Assembly (NCBI GenBank): GCA_033439295.1
Contig: JAVTLE010000008.1
Location: 2,604,001-2,668,000 of the forward strand
Reading direction: 5' to 3'
Source of the DNA: Deuterostichococcus epilithicus
Lineage: Eukaryota; Chlorophyta; Trebouxiophyceae; Prasiolales; Stichococcaceae
Length of the DNA stretch: 64,000 nt
The notes below the pieces were generated by a model. It had not been told where the DNA came from. It worked only from the letters and a program-made list of their open reading frames with translations, and did not search any database. Below are positions 12,501 to 24,205 of this stretch, piece after piece (positions within the stretch are counted from its first letter, which is position 1; every line of letters begins with the position of its first letter). Position numbers and translations under genes: made by a program.

Positions 12501-12796
12501 AGGGACTCTTCACCGTTTGTGCACAGCAGCGATGCTGCTGCCGCTGACTGTACTGACTAACCCACTCCCCCACCCAAGATGGTGCACCCGACCGAACCCA
12601 CCCCTAAATATAGTGGAAATCCACCAGTGGCCGCACTGCGTCGCAGGGGTACGCCTTCTGCGAGTACGCAGACACGGCGCTGACCAACTACGTCATCCAG
12701 GCCCTCAACGGCAAGCCCGTCGGCAACAAGTTCCTGACGGTCAAGCGCGCTCTGGCGCCTGCGTCCGGCGGCCCGTTCGACCCGCAGCTGATGTGA
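8523..12796 (+). CDS. U2AF65-like splicing factor lacking the C-terminal UHM domain
   Basis: Homologue of the large subunit of U2AF, which binds the polypyrimidine tract at 3' splice sites. Exons: 8523-8538, 8774-9181, 9502-9778, 10041-10165, 10497-10589, 11339-11434, 11771-11938, 12260-12337, 12647-12796. RRM1 has RNP2 RRIYVGGLP and RNP1 KNFAFLEFRS; the linker has IRRPNNYEPD; RRM2 has KLFVGGLP and KGYAFCEYAD. The protein stops 18 residues after the last RRM2 strand (KRALAPASG...PQLM stop), so the UHM domain that binds SF1/BBP in animal and plant U2AF65 is missing; nothing like it was seen to 15 kb. The N-terminus is not an RS domain but a Gly/Ser-rich stretch, a Gln run and a Pro/Gly stretch ending in a short helix (QEQLRYRDAQIAKLAG). 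Exon 3 has a one-base frame conflict (see findings). The tiny first exon (MQHIQ) is inferred from phase only. Confidence 0.85.
9531..9576 (+). repeat. CAG microsatellite encoding poly-Gln in the U2AF65-like gene
   Basis: About 13 uninterrupted CAG units followed by CAA CAG, in the frame carried over from the previous exon, giving a Gln run. Confidence 0.95.
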
Positions 12797-15184
12797 AAGG
12801 GCGGTGGCGGCTGCGGCGGCGGCGGGGGCCGGCGCCGCAGCGCAGCGCCCTTGCATGGGCGGCATCGGCACGGGCTGGGCGGCTTCGCAAACCTGGCGCG
12901 GTATCGGGGGCGCAAGACGCCCTGCGGGGCGATGGCCAAGGGCTGCAACAACTATGCAGAGGCGCATGAGGCAGCATGCGCCAGACGCTGCCAGCTCTGC
13001 CATGGGCATGTCATGCGGCGGCTGCCGGAAACCGGAGCCGTGGATGCATGGCTGCCTCAGGACTGCCCGAGAAGCGTAGGCAAAGGCATGCTGAGCAGCT
13101 GCTGCTGCAGTTCCGTGCGCTGCGCCGCAGCCACCAGAGGGGCCCCAGCCCGGTGCTCGCCGGCACTTGAGTGCGCACAAATTTTAGGTTCTCCTTCTTT
13201 CAGAGGCAGCCGCTCGCCCGGTGGGCCTTGAATCTCTCTCTCCTAGCAGTCTCCACTCCAGGGGGGCCACCAGCGCCCCCCGTCCCTCGAATTCAGTGTT
13301 GGGGCATCGGGTGGCCCTTGCTGGGCCCTCCCCCTTGCACCAGCCCTCGCACGTTGCCGTGCGTTGGCCATTCTTGCTTCGCCACCGTTTCTCTGCATTT
13401 CTGATTCTTTTCCGTGCCGGAAGCGGCGCTGCTGTGAGGCTGCACAAGCACGACCGGACGCTGCGCTTGTGTGCTGCCTTCAGCAGCCCCGCTCGCCACA
13501 CCGTTTCTTGGTTTTTTTTCCGAGGATATTTCTCCTTGGGTGTGCGGGGGAGGGCACATCCAAGTCCAGCAGAGGGTGGAACTACTTCGAATCCCAGTGC
13601 GTTGAACGGGGAGACACACAGTTTTGACAGATCTGGTGTTCTGGTTCGCGTTGCGGGAACAGGATTGTCTGCCTTTCCTCTGTGTCTTCTGTTGTTGATT
13701 GTGGCAGCCCATATCAACACCTTTTTGTGTGCTGATTTGCTGCGCCAACACTGTGTCTGCTGTGCAGCCTGCGTGCAGGCAAAATTCGTATTGCCTGGAT
13801 GCACACCATCAGCTTTTAGGATGACCTCATTGGTTAATCATCATCTTACCTGCATGCCCCGGTAGTCGGGAACCCTTCCCAACTACCTACGAACCTTGCC
13901 TCACAGGACGATCAGTCTCTCACACCATCCATTGGTCCATTTCCACCCGTGTTGCTCCACCTTCACATTATGGTACGTCATATTTCTTTCCCTCCTTGCT
14001 TCCTGTCGTTCTGGCACTGACTTGTCTTGCACAGTAACTACCCTCTCAGCTACTCACTTCCGATGCAAACCACCACCAGCCGGTATGAATCACCGATATA
14101 ATGCCACCAACAGATACCTTGTCCCAGCACTGCATGCCAGATGTGTTTCCAAGATGCACCACTGCTGCCACCGTCGCAGGGGCGCAGTGCTACCGTCGCA
14201 GAAAGCGCAGGCCCCTCGTAGCGCCACGCAGCAGTGCGCCACCGCCACCAGCCGTCACCGATGAGGCTCTACCACCGTCATCGAGAATGCCGCCGCCGCC
14301 AGCGCCGGCGGTTGCGCCGCGTGCCAGCGATGCCGCGGCGATGGGGTCGGACACATGATGCGAGGCAGCGTCCACCTGCGGCCGCATTCCCCTCAACATG
14401 AAGCTCGACACGGTGCTGCCGAGCCAGAGTCTCGCTCCGAAAACTCCTAACCTAGCATGGCACAAGCATCAGTGGGCTGGCGCCCGCCCTGTGGTGCAGT
14501 TGCCAGAGAAGCGCATTTGGGGTCGTCTGCGAAGCACTGCGCCCGCCAAGGCAGCAACAGGGTGGCTGATTTCCCCATGTTGCTCCCTCACTCAACTCGT
14601 GCATCTGCTGCGGTGCTGGAGCAGGCAGCGTCAAAGCAGGATTTGTGGTTGTGACGCTTGCCGCTCTACGCTCTCGCCTCGTGCCTCAGGCGGTGCTGCA
14701 GCAACAGCAGGCAGCGCGCCTCGCATATCCACAGACTTGTGTCGAGATCAGGGCTTCGCATCCTTTCTTGGGTGAAACCCTAACCCTTTGAGCATTTTCC
14801 CACCTCGTGCACCATGTGGTGCTGTAGCGCACACAGGCGCTCCGCGGCGGAATGGTGGTGCGCCGCCCGCGACAGCAGCGCAAAAACCTGCGGAAGAAGA
14901 GGGGCGTGCGACGCAGTGAGAGGCCGAAGTGCAGCGCGAGCGCGAGCGCACAGAGGTGCAGGCCGAGCCGCACGGCCGCGATCCAGCACGCGGCGCGGCC
15001 GGTGCAGAAACGGCGCAAGTGCCCAGGAGCCCGAGCTCGACCCGAAGCGCGGGCTGCAGCGGGTGCCAGCGGCAGGCAGCCTGCCAAGGCAGGCGGGATG
15101 CATGGGGTGGCCCGAGCATGCGAGGCAAGCGCTGTGCCCTGCAAGGTGAAGAAAACTGAGACTGGGCCCTTGAGTTTCAGCACG
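12797..15184. other. Convergent 3' region U2AF65-like / CASP
   Basis: 2.4 kb between the stop codons of two convergent genes. A GGC/GCG-rich start, then a more T-rich stretch (13200-14100) that looks like 3' UTR or spacer. Open frames here are compositional; no exon with family similarity or consistent splice phases was found, and no UHM domain for the upstream gene. Confidence 0.5.
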
Positions 15185-16787
15185 TCATGGCGGCGCGAGC
15201 GGGGGCCCCACCAGGAAGTGCAGCAGTAGCGTGTAGATGCACACGAACAGGCGCGCGGCCGGGTGGGCGGACACGAGCTGCGCCGCCGAGTACAGCAGCC
15301 TGCGATACGTCAGAACAGTCGTCGAAGTCGTGCTAGTGAGCGACCAGTTGTTTCTTTTTGGTTTCCTATGATAGTTTCGTTGCAGAAAATTCGTGGCCGA
15401 GTACAAAGCAGCCTGCGCGGCGGGGTGCCGACACAGGGCTTCACTTCATCGGCGGCAGCGCATTCTGCGTGCACCGTCTGCTTTGCAGAAGACCGGCTGC
15501 GCCGCCGGGCACGGCAGCCCGCATCCTGGACGGCGCTGACACAAGGCCGCTCTCAAGCCACAGGCTCAAGGGCAGATGGTTGGACCAGGTTTCGAGGGAC
15601 CAGGCCTGCAGCCATGCCCCGCCGGGGGATCGCGTCTCGGGCATTCTGACATCCCCGATGCGCCAGCCGCCCGGCTGGCTTCGCTTGTCAGCCGCGACAC
15701 CGGAACACAGCGCCGGCCGCGCAGGCCCTACCCTTGCAAAGTCCCACTCCCGCAGCGCCGATGCGGCTCTCGCGAGTGAAGGGGCTGGCGGCTGTGGCGG
15801 AACTGATATACTGCTGCGGCAGGAGACTGCTGGGCTGCTAGGTGACAGAGTGCAGGGCCGGGCCACCCGCCTGTCGTGGATGCCCATGGCAGCTCGCCGC
15901 TCGTCCGCCGCGCGGGCGCGCCACACGGCGAAAGGGTCCACGGAGGCCGAGTAGCTGGCAGCGTACCTGGCCTCCACCGCCCCAGCGCCAGCCTCTGCGT
16001 CGCCTGCGGAACACAGAAGAACACAGGAGCTTGGGAAAGGATCACAATTTGCAAGCCTGCTACAGCCCCTGAAAATCCAAAACACCCTGCGGGGGTGTTT
16101 CAGACGCGTCTCCAGGGCCACGATCTCAGCTCCAACACCGCGCACGGTGGCCTTTGAACCTCATTCACGCACGGGGCGACGGGTCTCGCCTGAGCGGCGG
16201 CCGGCAAAGCCCTGCACGTACTTCAGGCGCTCCACCAGGGCCACGTTGTCGGCGCGGGCGGCATCCAGTTGGGCGCGTGCTTTCGTCAGCTGCTGCCCCA
16301 GCGCCGCCGCGCCTGAGTGACAGAATTCTGTTGCTCGACAGGCATATCAGCCGGCATCCACTGGCGTCAAGGACTGTGGCACAGCAGCCAGCGCACTTGC
16401 ACTCCGCCGGCCCCGTACCTGTTGTCTTTTGTGCCTGCCGCCCCCAGCAACGGTCCACCGCCGGCGAGGCGACAGCAAACAACATGAAACGAAGAGGAGA
16501 ACACAAACATGACTCTACAGCGCTGCTGCTGCAGGCGGCGTTGTGCTGTGACGCGGCGCTTCACACGCCCATGCACACTCCCCGAGCTCGGGCTAGATCT
16601 CTGCTGCGTTCTGTGCGCATTGCATGGCCAGCACAATCTCTGAACTTCAGCGCCCGGCACCGTGACTGCCGAGTGGGAGGTTTGAATTTGGAACGCGCCT
16701 TCCTCCAGGCGCGCGGCGCGCTCCCGCAGCCTGTCCCGCTGCGCGCAGAGCACCTCCACCATCGAGCGCTCTCCGGCAGCCGCTTCC

Positions 16788-16818
<31 letters not shown>

Positions 16819-19800
16819 CAAAGGATGCAGACACGGCGCCCAGCACGCCGTCGGCGTCGCCGGTGCGACTGCTCGGCTGCCCGCCGCCACCTCCGCCGCC
16901 GCCGGCGGCGGCGGATGCTGCCGCGAGGTCGTCCTCCAGCTGGGTCGTCAGGCCCTGTAGACGCGCGACTTCCGCCTCCAGCTCCGCTGCGCGGGCGCTG
17001 GCCGCCTGCGCCTCGTCTGCGTACAGGGTTGAAGGTTTAGCTGCCTGCTGCGATGCCAATGCTTCCGAGTCCAGCAGCCGAGCTCAAAGGCCCCGGATGG
17101 TCGTGCCCCCCATGTGCTCATGTGTTGCAGCCCCGTTCCCCCATGTCAGAAAAAGGCGGCATTGGGGGCACACCCTGTAAGAAGATCAGCCTGTTTGTGC
17201 AGCAGGCTCCGATTGCGGCTCTTGCATGCAGTGCCGGCCTCCGCCGCTGCCACCCACGTCAAGACTGGCGGTGTTCCCTGCGCAGCGCGGCAGCAAAAAG
17301 TCTCAGAACCTGCCTTTAGCCTCTGCGGCCGCCAGGCGCGCCACGGTCGCCTCATGCTCGCAGCGGCGCGCCTTGTCCACGAGCATGGCCTCTAGGCCGC
17401 CGGCGCTGCTGCTTCCGGCTTCCTCGGCGCCCAGCCCGCTCACTACCTGCAGCGCGCGCAGCTGCAGCCGCAGCTCCTGCACCTGTCGGAGAAAAGCACA
17501 GTCACGGTCACACTCGACGTGTGCAAACTGGACACACATATAGATGCATCATGAGAAGGGATGTTTCGGTTCGCTGCTGTGGCGGACCTTGACAGCTAGG
17601 ATCCACTCTGCCGGACATGTGCCATCCTCAATCTCGAAGCTGACACGTGCAGGGGGAATTGAGTTCGTAGTTCTGTAAATCAAAAGGCCGTTATACAAGT
17701 GAAAAGAGCGGTCATGCACATGCCACCAGGTGCTGCAGCGATCTGGCCGCGTGCTGTGTGGCTGAGGTGCTGTGGTGCTGCTGGGCCAACCTTTGCGCCC
17801 ACAGCCTTGCAGCGCCCTACCACCACTGAGGCAGCATGGCAATTGCAGCCCAGAAACCGTACTGACGACCTGCCGCGAGGACAGGGGTGCGTCTCTGTGG
17901 CCCAGCTTGTAGGGACCCGAAGCAGGCGGCTGCCCGCCGGATTTTGGCCGCTGGTCGATCACTTGACCCAGCCGCTCAGCATAAATCTCTGCCATCCCAA
18001 CGGACGCTCAGATGACTGCAATGCCGGGCGAAACGTCTGTGTTCTCTCGACACTGAACGACATCGCACCTCTGCAGGGGTGGCACGCGCCGCCAGGGCGG
18101 CCTGGAGAGCCGCAACTTCCTCCCCTCGCTTTGCTACTTCCACCTGCCAGTCCCGCTCCGCCGCCACGGCCGCCGCCGCCTGCTCCTCCGCGGCCGCCGC
18201 CGGCGCCGCCGCCTCGGAGCGCAGCGCGCTGACAAGAGCCCGCTGCGAGGCGAGCTCCGAGCGCAGGCGCTGCTCCGCGTCGGCAGCATCGGCCGCCGGG
18301 GCCTGCGCCGCGGCGCCGCCACTGCTGCGCATGCGCTCGACCTGCACAGGGTCGCCGACAAGAAATCTCACCTGCGGGGTTCAGCAGCTGCATGCACACG
18401 CTGCCCTTGCAGCCAGGGCAGCCAGCGCCGCTACAGTCCAGCAATCCCAGAGCAAGGCTGTACAGAATTCGATCATATTGATAATAAACACTACAAGTTT
18501 GAAAATTGTGCACACCTGCGACAGCAGCGCCGACTTTTCTGCCTCCAGGCCGGCAAGCCGCCGCTGCGCGGCATCCACCTCCGCAGCCGCCATGTCTGCC
18601 TCCTGCGCCCGCCCCGTCGCCGCCGCCTCCCGGTCGTTTTGCAGCGTGAACAGCTGATTCTGCGGTGGCGGGTCACGGCTCACATGGAGGATTCTGAACT
18701 TGGAGTTGCCCCAGACAAGCAGGAGACAAGTAGGTGATCGGCCCAGCCCTTCGACAGATGCCTTGACTCGGATCTGCGACATCTGCCACCAAACAGGCGA
18801 GTCGTGCAGGAGCGCATTGCCGCCGGCTCTCTGCCAGCTGGTGAGCCTTCCATCAGCACGTGTGATTGGTGAGCATGCGCACATGCAGCTAAGCCTGCGC
18901 CTCGCATGGCTTTGCGCTAAGCCTGCGCCACGCATGGCTTTGCGCCGGCTGAGTGTTTGATCGTCGACTGGTTGCCACATGATCATCGGTCATTCCGCAT
19001 GCTGGCGCACAGCATCATGTTGATCTCTGTCGTCACGGATTGCGCTGTTGCTCCTCCTCTGCAGCTGGAGCAATCCGTTTGCCGTACAGCCTGGTGCAGG
19101 TCACACATGCATGGCACCTAGTGACACTCAAATTCCGCCTCATAGTTAGGAACTAGCAGCTGGGAAGAGCGCAATCTACTGAGCTTGCCTGCGCGGCCTG
19201 GTGCAGGCGGCGCATGGAGTCCAGCCCATGGCGCGCTTCCGTCAGCGCAGACTCCAGCGCCGCTTCCCGTTCAGCCACCTCCTCCGCACTGGGCGCATTT
19301 GCTGGCGCCGCCGGCGCCGCGGCAGCCGCCTCCAGCTCCTTTTCCTGCAGACGCAATACAGAATTGGCTTCGTGGCTTCAGGGGTGCATTCGCTCTGCCA
19401 CCTCCTCCGCGCTGGGCACTTGACGGGCGCCCGCCGGCGCCGCAGCTGCCGTGGCACGTTCGTTCTCCGGGCGCGGCCGAACGCAGCGTCGACACCAAGC
19501 ACCGTGGCGCGCCTGAATCTTCGCGCAGTGACAGGAGAGCGTGCTTTCTTCGCCAGCTGGAGCTCGAGGTCCCTGCCACCCTTCCCCAGCCGGCGCGGCG
19601 TGAGGTTTCGGAGGCATGCAGCAGCGCCGCTGTGTCCTGACACCTGGCCTGCTGGTCTCCCCAGCGGCCCACGCACCTTTTCTGCCAGCCGCGCCTCCAG
19701 CACCCTGCTCTTCTCCTCCAGCCGCCGCAGCGTGAGGTCCTGGTTGCGAAGCCCAGCTGACTCCGCCTTGAACTCCGCCAGCTCCTTTGCCGTTCGTGCC

Positions 19801-20924
19801 GCGGCCGCTTCCGCCTCTGCGGCCCGCCCAGCGGCCTCCTGCGGCAACCGGAACGACTGCGGTCACGTGCCGTCAGAGCCAGCTCTGACCACAGCCTCGG
19901 TCCTGCCGCCCCGACGCCGCCCCTGGTGTCGAACCATTGCCTCCCTGCCTGAGCACTAGTTGTCTATGCCAACACGGCCCATCCGGCGAGCCGCTCACCA
20001 GACCCGTGGCAAGCGCCGGAGCGGGGTCCGGCGCCTCGTACAGTTTCTGGTACACGTCCAGGAACGCCGCCTCACCGGCCTTCGCACGCCCGCCCAGCCG
20101 GTCTATCTCCTCCTGGTACGCCTTCAGCAGCGGCGCCACCGCTTTCGCCACCTCCGGCGACGCGCCCTTGCGGAAGCCTGCGGGCGCAGGGCATGTTTGG
20201 AAGCGCATCTGCCAGCCGAACAGTCGCATTCGCCATCTCCGGCGACGCGGCACTCCTGGAAGCCTGCACCTGCAAAAAATTTGCAGAAACGTCCTCGAGA
20301 AGGGCGTTCGCAGTGCGCAGTCCCGAAGGCGGCAGAGCTGCTTTGCTGTTAGACTCGTTTTTGGATGCGCCTGCTTCAGGCCCCGGTGCCCCGAGGCTTT
20401 AGCAGCTCTTGTTCTACCTTCCCACTCGTCATCTCCTTCCCATGCAGAGATCATGGCTGGTGTAGGACAACCGACTTGCGTGCAGCCGGCTTTGCACCGC
20501 CCCCTTGCACGCACTCTTCGTGAGGTCGGCCAGCTGGCGGCGGCCGTTGAGGCTCGCTTCCTGCGCCGCCGCGATCGCTAGGCCTCGATCATCGAGATCT
20601 TTCCGGTAGACATCCAGTCCGAAGCCTGCGTTGCCGGGAACAGTCGGGTTTTGGGATCTGGTCAGCCATGCACATGTGTTTGCAGCTCGTGCCAAACTGT
20701 TGCAGGCATGGAAGTGACGGTGCTGCGGCGCGAATTGGCCGGATGTCAGATATTAAATGTTGACCCAAGACGAGTTGCCTGCAGCTTTCCTCAGCATGAC
20801 GGCTTTGTAATGCACGTAGAAGAGGCCATTGCAGTGGCGGCTTATAAGCAATCCATGGCAGCGCGCCTTTCCAGAAGTGGGCGCAGACGCTTGCTGCGGC
20901 AATGGCGTCATGTGGCGTGTCCAT
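15185..20924 (-). CDS. CASP: CASP homologue, Golgi coiled-coil tail-anchored protein
   Basis: Golgi membrane tether related to the CUX1 splice product CASP, about 646 aa. Exons (complement): 15185-15299, 15871-16003, 16190-16312, 16699-17016, 17314-17482, 18069-18341, 18516-18659, 19189-19344, 19677-19838, 19999-20177, 20515-20625, 20867-20924; phases agree throughout. N-terminus has the family FWK followed by FGLDVYRKDLDDRG, then AYQEEIDRLGGRAK and FLDVYQKLYEAPDP. A long Ala/Glu/Arg coiled coil follows, interrupted by two poly-Gly runs (near 16900 and 16800). The C-terminal CASP domain shows MVEVLCAQRDRLRER, ADNVALVERLKYVQG, YAASYSASVDPFAVW and a final hydrophobic anchor (RLFVCIYTLLLHFLVG). 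Six of 11 introns have GC donors, including the first (20865-20866). The poly-Gly runs and the short tail after the anchor are unusual. Confidence 0.9.
19391..19458 (-). repeat. Ghost copy of CASP exon 19189-19344 5' end
   Basis: Intron copy of the exon start at 19271-19347. The copy still reads PSAEEVAER on the gene strand, matching functional PSAEEVAER, then runs out of frame; the same Ala/Pro-rich GC stretch precedes it. Confidence 0.85.
19546..19620 (-). repeat. Ghost copy of CASP exon 19677-19838 3' end
   Basis: Downstream intron copy of the exon end. Gene-strand reading NLTPRRLGKGGRDLELQLAK parallels functional DLTLRRLEEKSRVLEARLAE. The donor GT is lost in the copy. Confidence 0.88.
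20224..20273 (-). repeat. Ghost copy of CASP exon 19999-20177 5' end
   Basis: The plus-strand segment at 20141-20189 (core cacctccggcgacgcg) recurs as catctccggcgacgcg at 20224-20273, with the following gaagcctgc acceptor region. Encoded ASPEVAKA versus ASPEMANA. Confidence 0.88.
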
Positions 20925-22878
20925 GCCTCTAGGGATGGGCACTGAGCTGACAGCCAATTGCCGGCTCAGGTGCTGGACTCAAAGCACGACGGCAGCGGCA
21001 CCGCTGCAATGAAGCGCATCCGCCAGCGCCGGAGCAGCCTCAGGCCGGAGTGGCCGCCAGCAGCCTGAGCGATGCGTGCTGAGGTCTGATGCAGATGCTG
21101 TTATGTGGGAGTCTCAACCAGCGACCGAGAATCACACGCGGATCTGTCGGAGATCTAAGGCCGAAACAGGTTGTGGACTTTTGCGTGGAAATGTGTAAGA
21201 GTAAGCGTCACACCCTCGCAGACCCAGAGAAAGTTTTCGCGGCATGCGATTTGGTGAGCTTGTATGTTGTATGAACAGCTCAATCTTGCCGAGTAAGAGG
21301 GGATGCAAGCATGTTCTTGCGAGGTTTTGAGCATCTGCATCTGTCCTGATGCTGGTACACATCTTCATGTACGGCTGATCCAGAATGCCATGCGATGTGC
21401 AGTGCTGAAGCTGTTTTTGTGCCCCAAGCACGTTGCCTGCAGCCCCAAGCATGATCTGCAGCTCGAAGAGCTGCTTCTGCACGGCGCTCGGAAGCCCATG
21501 CCACAGGATCGCACTTCCTGCAGCTGAGTGTCTTCCGTGGAAAATTCCGTATACGCAAATGGACCGCTCGGGACCTGATGACGACGGAATCAGCCCCTGG
21601 ATCAAGACAATTGGGTTGGCGGTCCTCGCCATGATGGCCACGGGCAGCTAGGCGGCAGGCCTGGCCCGCATAGAGCAGCACAGTTGCGCTTGGTGCACAA
21701 GATGACACTTCGTCTTATGGCAGTGGCAGTGCTTGAGAGTTGATCTAGATGTTCGCTTGCCTCTGCTTGTCGTTCGTGGAGCCTGCGATCAGTAGTAACT
21801 GGCCGCGCCCTGTTTTAGGCGCAGCAGCGAGTGGGGCGCTTCCGCATTGTGCAGACCGTTGACTTGGGTGCGACAGCCCTCGAGGTGCTGCTCGTCACCG
21901 GCGCAGCCACAGTGCACGGGTAGTGACCTGGTGGCAATGGCGGCAGCAACAGTGGCCTGGTAGCATAGCAGCCAACTGCCGGTTTTCCCGCATCACAAGC
22001 ACCGACCTGTCGACGGGGTTGGCGAGTGGGCTGGCGTCAAACTGCCGGCAGCAGGCATGCGGCCTGGCGGGGACGCTGCTGGTGCCAGAATCAAACGTGT
22101 TGCAGGCAGCTAGATGCCTCATCCCGATGTATCAGCAGTATGAACATTTACATGTTCGTTAGTGAGAACATGAACATGCAGATAATGGTTAGCTGTTCTG
22201 CGTGCTTAGAACTGCTGACGGAGGCCATCGCACAGAGCGCAGAGCAGATAGAGTGATCACGACTGAGCCAGTGGTGGATGAAGCATGATTTTCAGGTAGT
22301 GCTGCACGTGTTTGGGTTGGTTATCTTCCTGCCACACGCTGCCGCGCATGCAGGCAAGCTCAGGTTCTGACCGCAGCGTCAGCAACCCTCTATCTCTCCA
22401 TTGCTGGCGCCATGCAGGAGCATATATAGCGTCAGCATGTCTTTTTGCTTTTGTTCGTTGGATCCACCCGCCTTTGAATCTCCCACCAGGCAACTTCAAG
22501 ACTGTATGTGGCAGTGCCAGTGTGGCAACAATGCTCATCTACGTGATTCACAGAACAAATCGTCTGCGGAATGCCATCACTGCTCAATTCGAGGCATCCG
22601 ATAAAATCGAGGCACGATCGAGCTGGATCGCGCCTGCCTCGACACAATGCGACCGGCAAACCATAGCAAAAAAATGTGTCGAAACTGCAGCAGCTGAACT
22701 TCTGGTTCGTAAAGCACAGCAACTTTCATCGTGAACATTCGTGGAGTTAGTGCTGTTGGGGGTGGCCTGTGACTGTGTCTGTCCAAAAGAACAACCCGGA
22801 GGCGACATCGTTAGCACAACCGGATTATGCTCTCAAGACATTTGCACCACCACTCAACGGCCTGCATTCCCGATCGAC
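20925..22878. other. Intergenic region upstream of CASP, lower GC
   Basis: About 2 kb that is visibly less GC-rich than the surrounding genes. Contains the CASP 5' UTR/promoter. Short open segments at 21560-21652 and 21830-21925 look protein-like, but no phase-consistent gene model could be built. Confidence 0.4.
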
Positions 22879-23752
22879 ATGGCAGCACTGTTGCTCCTTG
22901 CTGCGGCTGGGGCCGCAATTATGGCCGCCATGCAGCAGCTGACACAGAGCAACAGGTGTTGCATGCAGCAGCTTTCTGTATCATGTCTTCATGCACGCTC
23001 CGATGCGATGTTTCCAGCCTGGGCTGCGTGCGTGAGGTATCGGTGGCATCAGGTTGCAATAATTTTGCGACAGGCACTGAGTCATTTCTTTGGGATGCAC
23101 TCATGCATGTGTGCAACATGACTCTACAGGACCAAAGCCGACGGCAACGATGGACAGCCTGGAAAAGGAGGGGAGCACAGCAAAAGAGGGAGGCTGTTGC
23201 CTCCGCAGAACCGGGCGAAGTGGGCGCTGCCGGAGTTGTGTGACGCATACCGCTACTGCATGGACTCCCAAATGCCAGCTGCTAAGGCGCCGTCCAGCAC
23301 CAAGGCAAGTGAAACCTGTACATGCAAAGGCAGACCTGAAGTCATGCATGCTGCAAAGCTACAACTGGCGACAAAATTCGTGATATGTGTTCCTGCATCA
23401 CAGCCGCCTGTCCGCCTGCTGCAGACAGGCATCAGCAAGCCTGAAAGCTGCTGCGGCTGCTGCCTGCTATGAATGTGACGACAGCAAGGTTTTTGCGAGG
23501 ACACGTTCCTTTGCATTGATTGCTGGGATGAGATCCGACTCCATGACATGCTGACGCCGCTGAGCGCAGGTGGCGCCGCAAACACCCGAAGCAATGGATC
23601 TGCTTACGCCTCAGGCAACAGTCAAGCGCATCGTCTGCAAGCAGCCTCCCAAGGACAACCTCTCCAATTGGCAGAACGACTTTTTCTCCCAAAGAGCCGT
23701 GCACTTCCAGCGTGTTGCCACTTTGCAGCGGGCCATGGCGGCGATGAGATAG
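22879..23752 (+). CDS. Unrecognised small protein with N-terminal membrane anchor
   Basis: I do not recognise this family. Three exons, 22879-22955, 23130-23304 and 23570-23752, fit together in phase (2, then 0) to give 144 aa from ATG to TAG. The N-terminus MAALLLLAAAGAAIMAAM is a hydrophobic segment (signal anchor or signal peptide). A basic, Gly-rich stretch follows (RTKADGNDGQPGKGG), then WALPELCDAYRYCMDS, and a charged helical C-terminus (NWQNDFFSQRAVHFQRVATL). The second intron has an AG|GC donor (23305-23306), the same variant seen in neighbouring genes, which supports the model. It lies alone in a low-GC stretch between CASP and the next small gene, which is on the other strand. Confidence 0.55.
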
Positions 23753-24205
23753 ACGTCATGCCGCAGCTGTGCGCCACGTTGGTGCCATGGTATTGGTGAT
23801 GCCGCCGTCGCTGGGCCATCAGTGGAGGCGCAGGTATACACATCTAGTTGACGAGTTTGTGGTGACGTTAATCACCAGCACCACCCAACGCCAATGATGA
23901 ACACAATCGACTACCAGTACTTGCTTTTGTCTGATACGCAACTGCTGCCTGGTGGAGGCCTTTGCTGTAACTGAAAATGGTAGTGGTAAGTCAACAACTC
24001 CGCTCCACTCAGCTCGTTGCAGACATTGAGCAACGCCCTGCCGTCATTGCTGATTACGTTCATCATGCAAAACACCAAAACTCGGGTAGAAAGCTTGACC
24101 GATGAAGTAAAACACGCTCATTCACCATTGCGTTCCCGCAGAGCACTACACGTTCAAGATTCCGAGTGACCCTGCAGCCTGTCCCTCCTATCTTCCTGCC
24201 GCATA

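Noticed and set aside
17549-17995. Extra CASP exon between 17482 and 18069 (frame with EIYAERLGQVID)
   Set aside because: The flanking exons already join in phase with continuous coiled coil; no acceptor/donor pair fits.
21560-21652. Short frame MDRSGPDDDGISPWIK followed by a hydrophobic stretch and stop
   Set aside because: Protein-like, but only 30 codons, with no donor, no upstream exon in phase and no known family.
21830-21925. Plus-strand segment reading VGRFRIVQTVDLGATALEVL then stop
   Set aside because: Looks like a C-terminal exon after an acceptor, but no matching upstream exon or start could be found.
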